Positions 7,101 through 14,628 of a stretch of 64,000 nucleotides of DNA are shown here, in pieces (position 1 is the first letter of the stretch; every line of letters starts with the position of its first letter). Below the pieces are notes generated by a model. The model worked only from the letters and a program-made list of their open reading frames with translations, was not told the DNA's origin and searched no databases. The stretch covers positions 1,612,001 to 1,676,000 of the forward strand of contig CALNYX010000017.1 of assembly GCA_942490925.1 (NCBI GenBank), written 5' to 3'. The translations under genes and the position numbers were made by a program. This DNA comes from CALNYX01 sp942490925. Lineage in GTDB: Bacteria; Chlamydiota; Chlamydiia; Chlamydiales; JAAKFR01.

Positions 7101-9204
7101 GGGTGATCCAACCATTTGGATCGACTTGGGTTATGAGGTTGCCAAAGATGTCGTAGGTGTTTGTGGTCACTCCTCCATCTGGGTGGATGATTTGGGTGAT
7201 GTTTCCTAAGTTGTCGTAGCTGTAACTTGTGGTTCCAACTTCATCTGTCTCTGTGAGCAGGCGTCCAAGTTTGTCGTAGGTTTTGTCGGTGATTTGCTCG
7301 CTGTTTTGAATGATTTGAATGGGGCGGTTAGAAAGGTCGTAGCGGATTTCTGTGTGTGAAAGGGGGAGCTCTTCTAGAGTGAGGTTGTGGTTGGCGTCGT
7401 AGGTATAGTAGGTGGTGTAGCCATGTGGATCTGTTGTGGAGGCAAGTAGCTCATTTGGATGGTAGGTGTTTGTGATGGTGTAACAATATTTGTCATTAGC
7501 ATCGTAGTGATGTTCTTCAAGCACTTTGCCAAAGGGTGTGTAGCTGTATTGGGTTTTGTGGAGTTGAACTTCTTTTTTGTCGTTGTTGAGGGTTTTTTCA
7601 ATGACAGTGCCAGGTAGGCCGTTGACTGGGGTGATGTAGGTGATGGTGCGATGGGTAACTTCAAGGTCGTGTGGATAGGGGGTGTGACCATCGTCAACGA
7701 TGGTTTTAATGCGTGTGGCGCTGGCATCATAGGAATGAAAGGTGCGTGTTTTGAGCTGTTTGCGATCGTAGACAAATTCTGTGGAGAGGCGATTGGAGTT
7801 GGGCTCGTAGGTGTAGCAGACGCGTTTACCATTAGGATATTCTTCTGAAAGTAGGAGATTGAATCCATCGTTTGAGTAGGTGCGTTTGATGGAGCGTTCA
7901 CCAGTTTGCTCGCTGATGAGATTGTGATTAGCATCGTAGCCATAGGTGGTTTCGAGCTGGCAGTTACCTTTGGCATCAAGGATCCGTTTTTTGAGCAGAT
8001 CACCTGTCTGTTCATCCCAAATGTTCTCGTCGATGCGGTTTTCGGTTTCGACTTTGATGATCCGCTTGTTGGTATCGTACCAGTAGGTGGTTTGGTTGTT
8101 TTCTGCATCAAGAACGTCTGTATGATCCTCTTCGTAGCGGTAGCTGAAAAGAGGGGCCTCGGCTCCTTTTTCTCCAACTGGAGCGCTTAAGGTGGTGACT
8201 TTGTCATCTTTGTAGGAAATTTTGAGATAGCGTCCATCGGGTCTCTCGATTGCGGTGAGGCGATCATCTTGGTAGCAATAGGTGAGATGCACGCGGCCAG
8301 GAGCGTTGACGAAGGTGAGTGGTAGGGTTGTTTTTCCACCGTAACAAAGGTCGACTTTCCGTCCATCACTTCCAATGACGTCCATTCCTTTGATTTCTCC
8401 GCGACTTTTGCGATAGGAGAAGGCGAGTGAGCTTAATTCTGCATTGTCACGGTTGTATGCGGTGATTTTGCTCAGCACTGGGAAACTGGGGTAGGCTGGA
8501 TCGGCTTGGAGGTAGGTATAGTCGTAACGGAGGTAGTTGCCATTTGGACGCTCTTCACAATCGATTTTGAGCTGGAAAGGAGTCCAAACTTGAGGGGTGA
8601 TAAGCAATCTTTTCGACTGGAAAAAGTTTTTTTCTTCGAGAACAAGATTGCTATTCCAAGCGTGCATGCCAGAATTAAAGTGGCGTGTTGTGCCACTTCC
8701 ATCGGTGATGGTTCCTCGCCAATTGAAGCGCTTTCCATCTTTTGGATCTCCTTGCTTGTGGTAGGTAGCAGCAAGGTTTGCAGGATGGGTCTGCCCACTT
8801 CCTGTATGGAAGTGTCCTGGTTGATTGAGGTTGAAGCGGCATTCGGTTCCTTTGGGATCTAAACAGCAGACGCCTCCCTCAAAGGCTCCTACTGCAAGAA
8901 AAAGCTTTTGCTCTTCCCACTCTAAATTGCCAACAGCGTAGTGCTCAGGGTTGTAGCGCCAATTGCCATACTGTTTGTCAGGCGGTGCTAAGTGGTTGTA
9001 GAAGCGTCGCAAGGAGAGAGGCTCAGCGCCAGCAATGATGATATCGACTTCTTGTTGTGCAAACTCCCCTGAAATAACATTGACTTGTTGCGTGTAGTAT
9101 TGTGTTGTCGAGGTGAGTGGGAAATTTTGTTGCGTATCGAGCACTTCTTGCTCTGATGCGAGCAATGTGGAAAAGAGCAGCGCTATGAAAAGCAAAATAG
9201 GCAT
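4153..9204 (-). CDS. Secreted RHS/YD-repeat protein with C-terminal alpha/beta-hydrolase-like domain
   Basis: The 1683-residue product has an N-terminal signal peptide (MPILLFIALLFSTLLAS). A beta-rich N-terminal region with 'NVISGEFAQQEVDI' is followed by several dozen YD repeats (forms such as YDxxGRL, YDPFGNR) from about residue 330 to 1300. The RHS core ends near residue 1421 with 'YFGRRYYSPSQHLWTSPDP', 'NLYAYVHNDPLSQID' and YGL. Beyond it lies a 262-residue C-terminal domain (4153-4941). This has 'YAHSQGG' with the candidate nucleophile Ser1580, then Asp1628 ('SRADMVP') and His1663 ('LQEHF') in serine-hydrolase order. From memory the 'HSQG' region and the 'NGTHG' block resemble the chlamydial DUF687 family. 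RHS shells normally encapsulate a toxic C-terminus. The stop codon overlaps the next gene's start. Target (lipid or other ester) is unknown. Confidence 0.88.
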   Translation of the reverse strand: MPILLFIALLFSTLLASEQEVLDTQQNFPLTSTTQYYTQQVNVISGEFAQQEVDIIIAGAEPLSLRRFYNHLAPPDKQYGNWRYNPEHYAVGNLEWEEQKLFLAVGAFEGGVCCLDPKGTECRFNLNQPGHFHTGSGQTHPANLAATYHKQGDPKDGKRFNWRGTITDGSGTTRHFNSGMHAWNSNLVLEEKNFFQSKRLLITPQVWTPFQLKIDCEERPNGNYLRYDYTYLQADPAYPSFPVLSKITAYNRDNAELSSLAFSYRKSRGEIKGMDVIGSDGRKVDLCYGGKTTLPLTFVNAPGRVHLTYCYQDDRLTAIERPDGRYLKISYKDDKVTTLSAPVGEKGAEAPLFSYRYEEDHTDVLDAENNQTTYWYDTNKRIIKVETENRIDENIWDEQTGDLLKKRILDAKGNCQLETTYGYDANHNLISEQTGERSIKRTYSNDGFNLLLSEEYPNGKRVCYTYEPNSNRLSTEFVYDRKQLKTRTFHSYDASATRIKTIVDDGHTPYPHDLEVTHRTITYITPVNGLPGTVIEKTLNNDKKEVQLHKTQYSYTPFGKVLEEHHYDANDKYCYTITNTYHPNELLASTTDPHGYTTYYTYDANHNLTLEELPLSHTEIRYDLSNRPIQIIQNSEQITDKTYDKLGRLLTETDEVGTTSYSYDNLGNITQIIHPDGGVTTNTYDIFGNLITQVDPNGWITQNTYNLHSELIHTRYPDGSEQRFSYNPDGTLASQTDKNGAITRYSYDIFGHPTQIETYGKGKLLKATYRTFTPFTLLSEVTLDGIETRYTYDYAGRKTSQTTDQCTISYGYDPLGRQSHTRLDDALTINLYDFKNQLIEKRLTDHLGHILEQVRYTYDAAGNQTSVITPSGTSTTTYDPFNRLHTHTDPLGQITTYSYTPNSQTTTTINHRTTTTYDPSKRPIQIITYTLDNTPLHKTEQIYDLCGNRIQATSYIYDDTTFLHTTTATWSYGPLGRVESHINPTSQTTTYSYDERGRHKTLTRPDQTTLEYHYDTLGRLIRFHSTDFDYRYTYDCHDRLLTATDIPTQTTTTRSYDALGNLTSETLANGLTLINQYDPFGNRTQLTLPDDSTIHYSYLSNRLFQVTRGAYTYTYSQRDFEGRPVTNQLPSSLGSLHYTRDACARLTTITSPFYSAQLSYHDNQLTKINSTDPLGPQNNHYGYDKLDQLTSETDQTYHFDSLGNLLAHNATTHTYNANCQRNDCQYDKRGNLLSDDINHYQFDSLNRLIQITTPTQSISFTYDPFNRRLTRTTKNDHLLYIWDEQNEIGSQSPTETTLRVLGEGLGAEIGAAVLLEINHKAYLPIHDYRGNLSTLIDLSTKTPTETYRYTAFGTQTTNSTLSPWRFASKRTEENLIYFGRRYYSPSQHLWTSPDPSGYQDGPNLYAYVHNDPLSQIDLYGLFSQRCLLNSFSTLTRPFFRGIEWTGQNLIPFGGVRDVIESIGRWGAGGSLFNQSAYRQNYNRIYTVEGTKQADKELVYKNGILTSFKKARSQAEQISATHGGAEVTLLYNGTHGGLMDIAECVMAKMGLRTPIEKMSASYYSRRLAENPNTEFITYAHSQGGSHMSNVSKLLTPAQRAQISLYTFGSATIVPQKAFGQVTNFISRADMVPMTNPFKYVRALHGKDDTVRFLTPSSASPLQEHFIQGGTYGKQMKILGENWNP

Positions 9205-9251
9205 AGAAGAAAGCTAATATTCAATAAACTTTTTGTAAAGATTTCTTTTGA

Positions 9252-9280
9252 TTGACAGAGCTTGTGCGCACAATTAAAGT
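9252..9280 (+). promoter_or_regulatory. Candidate sigma-70/66-type promoter for the response regulator operon
   Basis: TTGACA at 9252-9257 and TAAAGT at 9275-9280 are separated by 17 nt. The -35 box is perfect and the -10 box is weaker. The ATG at 9287 lies about 7 nt after the -10 box, so a transcript from here would be nearly leaderless, with only a G-run (9281-9285) before the start. Confidence 0.4.
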
Positions 9281-9286
9281 GGGGGC

Positions 9287-9643
9287 ATGTCAAAAAAAAT
9301 ACTCATTATTGATGATGATGCGGATGTTGTTTCAATTTTACAGTTTCGTCTTGAGAAACTCGGCTTTGAGATTGAATTAGCTAAGGATGGAGCGACAGCC
9401 TTGGAAAAAGTTAAAACTTTCAAACCTGATTTGATGTTTATAGATGTCAATATTCCCGAACCTAATGGTTTGACAATAACGCAGAGTTTGAAAAAGGATC
9501 CCCAATATCAAGCCATTCAGATTATTCTAATTAGTGGCGCCCCTGTTGAGGATGGTAGTGGAGCAGATTTAGTGGTGCTTAAACCGTATGAGTGGGATGT
9601 TCTCCATGAGCAAATCAATAAACTTTTAGGCATCCAATCGTGA
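9287..9643 (+). CDS. Single-domain response regulator (CheY-like receiver)
   Basis: This 118-residue protein is a stand-alone receiver domain. It has the acidic pair at residues 10-11 ('ILIIDDDADVV'), the phospho-acceptor Asp53 in 'FIDVNIPEPNG', a switch Ser in 'LISGAP' and the conserved Lys in 'VLKPYE'. There is no output domain, so it must act by protein interaction or in a phosphorelay. Its stop codon overlaps the GTG start of the peroxiredoxin gene, and the three genes to 11088 look like one operon. A hybrid kinase at 27427-28668 is the only kinase in this window, but a link between the two is speculation. Confidence 0.88.
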   Translation: MSKKILIIDDDADVVSILQFRLEKLGFEIELAKDGATALEKVKTFKPDLMFIDVNIPEPNGLTITQSLKKDPQYQAIQIILISGAPVEDGSGADLVVLKPYEWDVLHEQINKLLGIQS

Positions 9644-10077
9644 GACATCTTGATGAAAATGGTAATGAGATCTCTCTTGAGGGAGAGTGGACACTTCTCT
9701 ACGCTTATCCCAAAGACAATACGCCAGGCTGCACGATTGAAGCGTGTGACTTCACAAAAAGTGTAGAGGCTTTTACCGCGCTTGGAATACGCGTGTTAGG
9801 AGTGAGCCCCGACTCACCAGAATCGCATCGTCGCTTTATTGAAAAACGGCGTTTGCAATTCTCTCTTATCAGCGATCCCTCTAAGGAGCTCCTCAAGAAG
9901 CTAGGGGCATGGGGACCTAAGAAGAACTTTGGCATCGCGTATGAAGGAGTCATTCGCAGCACCTTTTTGATCAACCCCCAAGGGGAAGTGGTCAAGGTGT
10001 GGAAAAATGTGCGTGTCAAAGGACATGCAAAAGCTGTTTTGAAGTATTGCCAAGAACATGTGACCACTAAGGAGTAA
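9640..10077 (+). CDS. bcp: Peroxiredoxin of the Bcp/PrxQ type
   Basis: The 145-residue product contains 'YPKDNTPGCTIEACDF', the PrxQ/Bcp motif with the peroxidatic Cys and a second Cys five residues later, which can form the intramolecular disulfide. 'GVSPDSPESH' and 'RSTFLINPQGEVVKVWKNV' further down also fit the AhpC-TSA fold. It reduces hydroperoxides in the cytosol using thioredoxin-type donors. The start is a GTG whose last two bases overlap the TGA of the response regulator, so the genes are translationally coupled. The N-terminus is a few residues shorter than typical Bcp. TauD-like oxygenase follows after 6 nt. Confidence 0.9.
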   Translation: MRHLDENGNEISLEGEWTLLYAYPKDNTPGCTIEACDFTKSVEAFTALGIRVLGVSPDSPESHRRFIEKRRLQFSLISDPSKELLKKLGAWGPKKNFGIAYEGVIRSTFLINPQGEVVKVWKNVRVKGHAKAVLKYCQEHVTTKE

Positions 10078-10083
10078 AAGTCT

Positions 10084-11088
10084 ATGAAAGATGTGAAAAC
10101 ATCCTTTATCACCAAAGAGAAATTTCCCATTGTCATCGAACCTAAAAAGCCATTCACCTTTGAACAGTTTTTAGCTTGGCTCGAAAATCATCGTGAAGAG
10201 CTGCAAACTCTTGTCACCAAACATGCAGGCATTCTTTTTCGCGGCTTTCCAATCGAAGGTGCCGAAGGCTTCAATGCTTCGATTCAACAACTTGGATTAG
10301 GCCACTCTCTCGATTACGTTGGTGGCGATAGTCCGCGCGATAAAGTTGCTGATAAAGTCTACACTTCAACAGAAGCTCCTCCCTCACTCAAACTCCCTTT
10401 ACACAATGAGATGAGCTTCATCAAAAACTACCCCCGAAATATCTACTTCTACTGCCAGACACCATCTGAAGTGGGAGGAGCCACCATCTTAGGAGATGCG
10501 CGCCGCATCTATGATGGCGTCGATGAAAAAGTGCGCAACCGTTTTGAAGAAAAAGGGCTCCGTTACGTCTCCAACTACTATGGCAAGAGCATCCTATTTG
10601 AGCTGATTAACAAGCTTCAACGAGGTCACAAGAGCTGGATGGAAGCTTTTGAAACCGATGATAAGCAGAAAGTGGAGAAACTGTGCAAAGAAAATGCCTT
10701 CGATTATCGCTGGAATAATGGAGATAATTGGCTTCAGATTGCGCAAAATTGCGATGCTACCATTGAGCATCCAGTGACTAAAGAAAAAATTTGGTTCAAC
10801 CAAGCGCACCTCTATGATTTCAATCCACGCCTCATTGGCTTTTGGAATTGGATTGGAACGAAAGTTGTTTACAGTCAGAAAAATACAATCATGCACGAGA
10901 TCTTTTTTGGAGATGGTGAGCCCATTCCTAAGAAGGACCTCTATCATGTAATGGATGTTCTCGATCAGAAAACAGTTGCCTATCCATGGCAGAAACGGGA
11001 TTGGCTTGTGCTGGATAATGTGCTGGCGATGCATGGTCGGGCGCCTTTCCAAGGGAAAAGAAAAATTTTAACTGCATTAACAAGATAG
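10084..11088 (+). CDS. TauD/TfdA-family Fe(II)/2-oxoglutarate-dependent oxygenase (SyrP-like)
   Basis: This 334-residue protein has 'HAGILFRGFPI' near residue 50, the proximal iron ligands in 'LPLHNEMSF' (His-X-Glu; many family members have His-X-Asp), and a distal His with the 2-oxoglutarate-binding Arg in 'LAMHGRAPFQGKRKILTAL' at the C-terminus. The arrangement resembles SyrP-like clavaminate-synthase relatives rather than classical taurine dioxygenase. It probably hydroxylates an amino acid or small metabolite; the substrate cannot be told. It is the third gene of the operon starting at 9287, 6 nt behind the peroxiredoxin. Confidence 0.85.
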   Translation: MKDVKTSFITKEKFPIVIEPKKPFTFEQFLAWLENHREELQTLVTKHAGILFRGFPIEGAEGFNASIQQLGLGHSLDYVGGDSPRDKVADKVYTSTEAPPSLKLPLHNEMSFIKNYPRNIYFYCQTPSEVGGATILGDARRIYDGVDEKVRNRFEEKGLRYVSNYYGKSILFELINKLQRGHKSWMEAFETDDKQKVEKLCKENAFDYRWNNGDNWLQIAQNCDATIEHPVTKEKIWFNQAHLYDFNPRLIGFWNWIGTKVVYSQKNTIMHEIFFGDGEPIPKKDLYHVMDVLDQKTVAYPWQKRDWLVLDNVLAMHGRAPFQGKRKILTALTR

Positions 11089-11122
11089 CCAGAATAGTAG
11101 CTGTTTGTTATAGTCTTTAGTT

Positions 11123-11614
11123 ATGAATTTTAGAACCGTAGACTTAAGAGATGTTCCTCCTCCTGCAGCGTTTGCTGATCGGCAGCGTGTAGTTGATGGC
11201 GCTGAAGCTTCAGTACTACATGGGCATGGAGACCTTCGGAGTCGTCGGGTAGAATTAATATTCTCTCCAGAAAAAAAAAGCAGACGAGGTAACGGTGGAG
11301 TTAATAGGGAACGTGGGCAACACGATGTTTTGGCGAGTAGTGTGATGAGCACAGCAAGTCAATCAGGCGGTGTGCGTCACACTAAGCGGCCCGACCGCTT
11401 TACAGAATTTGCTACAGTCCTCTTGCTTGCTTTAGCTGTTGCTGGCGTTGTCGCTGGTGTCTTAGGCTACCTAGTCGCATCTGGCAATCTACCTCCAGGA
11501 GTTGTTGGACTCGAAGGCCTTGCCCCAATGGGCGCAACCAATAGCTATGTGTTGATTGCAACGAGTACGCTCATCACTGCTTTTGCAACGGTAGCCATGG
11601 GGCGTATCACTTAG
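11123..11614 (+). CDS. Inc-like protein with paired C-terminal hydrophobic segments
   Basis: The 163-residue protein has a hydrophilic, Arg-rich N-terminal 90 residues. Then come two hydrophobic helices ('FATVLLLALAVAGVVAGVLG' and a second around 'YVLIATSTLITAFATVAMG') separated by about 25 residues. Two closely spaced membrane segments are the hallmark of chlamydial inclusion membrane (Inc) proteins, which are type III secreted and lack conserved sequence. A TATAGT hexamer near 11108 could be a -10 box. It has no recognisable homologue by eye, so the Inc assignment rests on topology and organism only. Confidence 0.6.
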   Translation: MNFRTVDLRDVPPPAAFADRQRVVDGAEASVLHGHGDLRSRRVELIFSPEKKSRRGNGGVNRERGQHDVLASSVMSTASQSGGVRHTKRPDRFTEFATVLLLALAVAGVVAGVLGYLVASGNLPPGVVGLEGLAPMGATNSYVLIATSTLITAFATVAMGRIT

Positions 11615-11626
11615 AGGAGTCGACAA

Positions 11627-12706
11627 CTGAGCCAGGTACACGTTCAATTATATGACGCACAGAGTCTGCCTGCTTCTACAGAAAATTTCTTCTCCCACTT
11701 GATCCATGATGGCATTGAAAAATATGTCGAAAATGTCACAACAAAGCTCTATCTACTGCAAGTGGGGGAACGTTTTTTACCACTGACAGTCAATGAAACA
11801 GAGTATGAAAACTCCTATCTCACCTCGAACTACTTTCCCATCACACATCGCAATGAGCAGTTGAAAAAAGAGGTCTCTCTCAGCTCTCGTGTCATGCTTG
11901 GTGCCAATCAAGTGGCAGGAGCTTTTTTACGCGGTATTCAGATCAATAAGTGTGTCATCGTAAACAATTTGTTTCTGAGTACTAATCTCTATATGCCGCT
12001 CTCTAGTGAAGAATTAGAAGCTGTTACCTCTTTTTTGGTAGAGCGTTTTCCTAGTCATATGGTGATGTTTCGTAATCTTGGAGAAGAAGATCTCAGTCAG
12101 TTTCAAACTCTGAAATATAGTCTTTTAAAATCACGAGAAACGTTTTGCTATGATCCTAAATGGAATTTCTCATCTCGAGTACACTATCACCATCGTCGCG
12201 ATCTTCGTTTGATCGAAAAGCATGGGTATGAAGTGGTACGCTCTTTTGACTCGAAAGATTATGGTGCGATGCTCGCGCTCTATGAACAGGTCTATCTGAA
12301 GAAACATACTCAATATAGTCCGAGATACACAGAAGTCTTTATTGACAAGGCAATCAGTTCAGGCTTGTTGCAGTTTGTTGCACTTCGCCGAGAAGGGGTG
12401 ATAGAAGGGGTCTTTGGGATGCATGTAAATGGAAAGAAAATGTGTGTCCCCTTCTTTGGCTATGAGATGGAGAGTGAGCGGTCTGGACATCTCTACCGGC
12501 TACTGACTGTTTTGGCAATCAAAGAGGCGGAAGCGCGCGGGCTTTTTCTCAATGATGGAACTGGAGGCGCTGAGGCTAAAATGAAAAGAGGGATGCAGTT
12601 AGTTCCTGAATACGTCGCGATTTATGCGCGTCATTTGTCAGCAGTTAGACGCTCTTTTTGGGCGTTTGCTGATTTTTTTACGACAACACCCACCATAAAG
12701 CGATAA
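11627..12706 (+). CDS. GNAT/FemAB-like acyltransferase family protein (probable CTG start)
   Basis: The protein has about 359 residues if it begins at CTG 11627, which is preceded by GAGGAG at a 7-nt spacing. A TTG at 11699 is the first conventional alternative and would give 335 residues but has no good ribosome binding site. The extra N-terminus ('VHVQLYDAQSLPASTENFF') looks like real protein. The C-terminal half (for example 'YEQVYLKKHTQYSPRYTEVF' and 'GLFLNDGTGGAEAKMKRG') resembles GNAT-fold proteins acting on carrier-bound acyl or peptide substrates. I do not recognise a specific function. Its 3' end overlaps the converging BtaA-like gene by 76 bp. It begins 12 nt after the stop of the Inc-like gene in the same frame. 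Confidence 0.68.
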   Translation: MSQVHVQLYDAQSLPASTENFFSHLIHDGIEKYVENVTTKLYLLQVGERFLPLTVNETEYENSYLTSNYFPITHRNEQLKKEVSLSSRVMLGANQVAGAFLRGIQINKCVIVNNLFLSTNLYMPLSSEELEAVTSFLVERFPSHMVMFRNLGEEDLSQFQTLKYSLLKSRETFCYDPKWNFSSRVHYHHRRDLRLIEKHGYEVVRSFDSKDYGAMLALYEQVYLKKHTQYSPRYTEVFIDKAISSGLLQFVALRREGVIEGVFGMHVNGKKMCVPFFGYEMESERSGHLYRLLTVLAIKEAEARGLFLNDGTGGAEAKMKRGMQLVPEYVAIYARHLSAVRRSFWAFADFFTTTPTIKR

Positions 12707-13755
12707 ACAAAGCAACGATCTTCTGCTTCGAGCTTCTTCTCAAGCTCAGAGTCCCGTTTGAAGAAAGGAGCTAAGTGCTCAGGCACTTGGTAATTGGTAA
12801 GAAATTGACGGATACAGAAACGTGCTCGTGGCTTTGCCACACGTAGAAGTTCTGTGAGCATCACCTCAAAGTCTTTGTAAGGCAAGTAGGAAGCAACATC
12901 AGAGAAAGAGAAGCGATCAAAGCTGTTGTCTGGTGCATTTTTCAAGTAAGTGAGTAGATCTGTCGTTTCATACGAGACGCGATCAAGGCCACTTTGAATG
13001 GTTTCAATATGCTCTTCAGAAAGGTAGGGAGGTAGATGGTTACGGTCAACATCCCCTTTCAAAATGAGTGAGAGTAGGGTGCTCTCGCGCGCCAAGAAGT
13101 TTTTCAATGAACTTGTCAAACGACTGTAGAGATGATTGCCTACATGGATTTTAGAGTCGACATATTCATAAAGACCTGGATCTTGCAAGAAACGGCGTGT
13201 TACTTGTGGATGAAGCGCTACATGAACCGATTTTTTCCAAATAGGAGACTCGAAGTGATCCTCAACAAATTGCGTCTGATCATCAATGCAATCAAAGGAG
13301 AAGAGTTTTTTTACCTTTTTTCCTCTGCAGAGGCGGATCAGTGATGAAGAGCAACGAGCCAATTTTTCAATTGTGCCCTGAAATAAAACACCTTTTTTGA
13401 TCTTCGATTTGTGTCTATCCCATAAGTGGCGTGATTGAGCAGAGAGTTTAGGCGCAATCTCTTTGTAGCGATCCAGTCTATTCTCCATAGGATCTAGGCC
13501 TAGAAAAGCTAGATAATCGGCATATTCAAAATGTTGCATCGCAGTTTTTTTTAGATCGAAAAGAGCGTTCTGAAGAGGGTTGGCATCGATTGAAACGACT
13601 TCTTTGCAAGGGTTTGCCAAAATATTAAGTGGGCGATCTCCACTTGCAGTGACGCATAACACGCGACTTGTTTTTTTTGTGTTAAGCGCTTGCTTTTCCG
13701 TTCTCCAGTCTTCGTTTCCAAAGCTATAGCTCAGTCTTGAATAGAAGTTTCCCAT
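12631..13755 (-). CDS. BtaA-like SAM:diacylglycerol 3-amino-3-carboxypropyltransferase (DUF3419)
   Basis: The 374-residue product has an atypical SAM-binding fold: 'VLCVTASGDRPLNIL' near residue 33 and 'VVSIDANPLQNALFDLK' near residue 53. Those features and the C-terminal 'DRFSFSDVASYLPYKDFE' are typical of the DUF3419/BtaA family. BtaA transfers the 3-amino-3-carboxypropyl group of SAM to diacylglycerol as the first step of betaine lipid synthesis. The second enzyme (BtaB, N-methyltransferase) is not in the window. So the product might be a non-methylated homoserine lipid, or the family member may have another acceptor. The 3' end overlaps the converging gene by 76 bp. Confidence 0.75.
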   Translation of the reverse strand: MGNFYSRLSYSFGNEDWRTEKQALNTKKTSRVLCVTASGDRPLNILANPCKEVVSIDANPLQNALFDLKKTAMQHFEYADYLAFLGLDPMENRLDRYKEIAPKLSAQSRHLWDRHKSKIKKGVLFQGTIEKLARCSSSLIRLCRGKKVKKLFSFDCIDDQTQFVEDHFESPIWKKSVHVALHPQVTRRFLQDPGLYEYVDSKIHVGNHLYSRLTSSLKNFLARESTLLSLILKGDVDRNHLPPYLSEEHIETIQSGLDRVSYETTDLLTYLKNAPDNSFDRFSFSDVASYLPYKDFEVMLTELLRVAKPRARFCIRQFLTNYQVPEHLAPFFKRDSELEKKLEAEDRCFVYRFMVGVVVKKSANAQKERLTADK

Positions 13756-13776
13756 GTTTCAGTAGAGTCCTTTAGT

Positions 13777-14538
13777 TTAAAAACGCGAGACAAGAGAGAG
13801 TCTTGCCCCTAGCAGGTTAAACTTTGTGTCAATATAGTTGAAGGGAAACCCCTCTCGACCACCAAAGTGGCGGAATTCCAAAAAAGGCGTACAAGCAAAA
13901 GCAATCTGCAAGCGTGTGCAAGGGGGAGTGAAGAGCAATGGAATATCTACTCGGTAGTTCGTTTCATTATTCATCTGGAGGGTTGTATCTCCTCTAACTG
14001 GATCATCACGAACTTCACACTCCGCATTTTGCATGAACATTATTTTGAAGTTAAATCCCATACTTAGCAAAGCTGAGAAATTCACTCCAGATAAAAAACC
14101 AATTGGGATGTAGGTAAAGCTATCAACAAACTTAAATGGGATGGGTGTTGGAGGATGAAAGTCATTGATTTCGTGAAAGTAACCATAGCCTGTGAAGAAT
14201 GAAAAAAAATGAGAGTAGGGCTCATCTTTTTTGAGCGTATAACCAATCCGCCCTTCCCAGATGTTATCGGTGATCGTTGAGAGGATTTTGCGCTGCGCGC
14301 CCGAGTGTCCGACAAGACGCCCCGAACTCGAAAAATAATCTCCACCAAAATACCACGCATTTTTTTTGATGCGATCATACGAGACACGCACACCATCTAC
14401 ACGACCGTTTTGCTGTGTGCCACCATCACGCATACGTTTCATGCGGTAGACCTCTTCTCCTACCGCAAGAGCCTGTGTGGGATGAGCTTCCGTAACACAA
14501 GTCCAAAGAAAAAAACAGCTCAGAAAAAGCTTCCACAT
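13777..14538 (-). CDS. Probable outer-membrane beta-barrel protein
   Basis: This 253-residue protein starts with a signal peptide (MWKLFLSCFFLWTCVTEA) and ends with 'GARLSLVSRF', an aromatic C-terminus typical of outer membrane barrels. The body alternates polar and hydrophobic residues and is rich in aromatic amino acids. No MOMP or Pmp motif is visible and no specific family is recognised. It lies 21 nt upstream of the BtaA-like gene on the same strand and is probably co-transcribed with it. A role as envelope barrel (porin or lipid-related) is inferred. Confidence 0.65.
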   Translation of the reverse strand: MWKLFLSCFFLWTCVTEAHPTQALAVGEEVYRMKRMRDGGTQQNGRVDGVRVSYDRIKKNAWYFGGDYFSSSGRLVGHSGAQRKILSTITDNIWEGRIGYTLKKDEPYSHFFSFFTGYGYFHEINDFHPPTPIPFKFVDSFTYIPIGFLSGVNFSALLSMGFNFKIMFMQNAECEVRDDPVRGDTTLQMNNETNYRVDIPLLFTPPCTRLQIAFACTPFLEFRHFGGREGFPFNYIDTKFNLLGARLSLVSRF

Positions 14539-14628
14539 AAGTTGCTCACTCTAGCAGGAAGTGATTTTTTCTAGTGCTTAAAAATCATTTTATGTCCTAT
14601 TCTTTTCTTTACTACCAAGGAGACGCTC

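Noticed and set aside
4729..8862. Many long open frames on both strands inside the RHS gene
   Set aside because: They run antisense or in shifted frames through the YD repeats, have composition dictated by the repeats and no ribosome binding sites.
11123..12706. Read-through of the TAG at 11612-11614 to fuse the Inc-like and GNAT-like proteins
   Set aside because: The second gene has its own GAGGAG signal just after the TAG, and the Inc-like protein ends naturally after its second helix.
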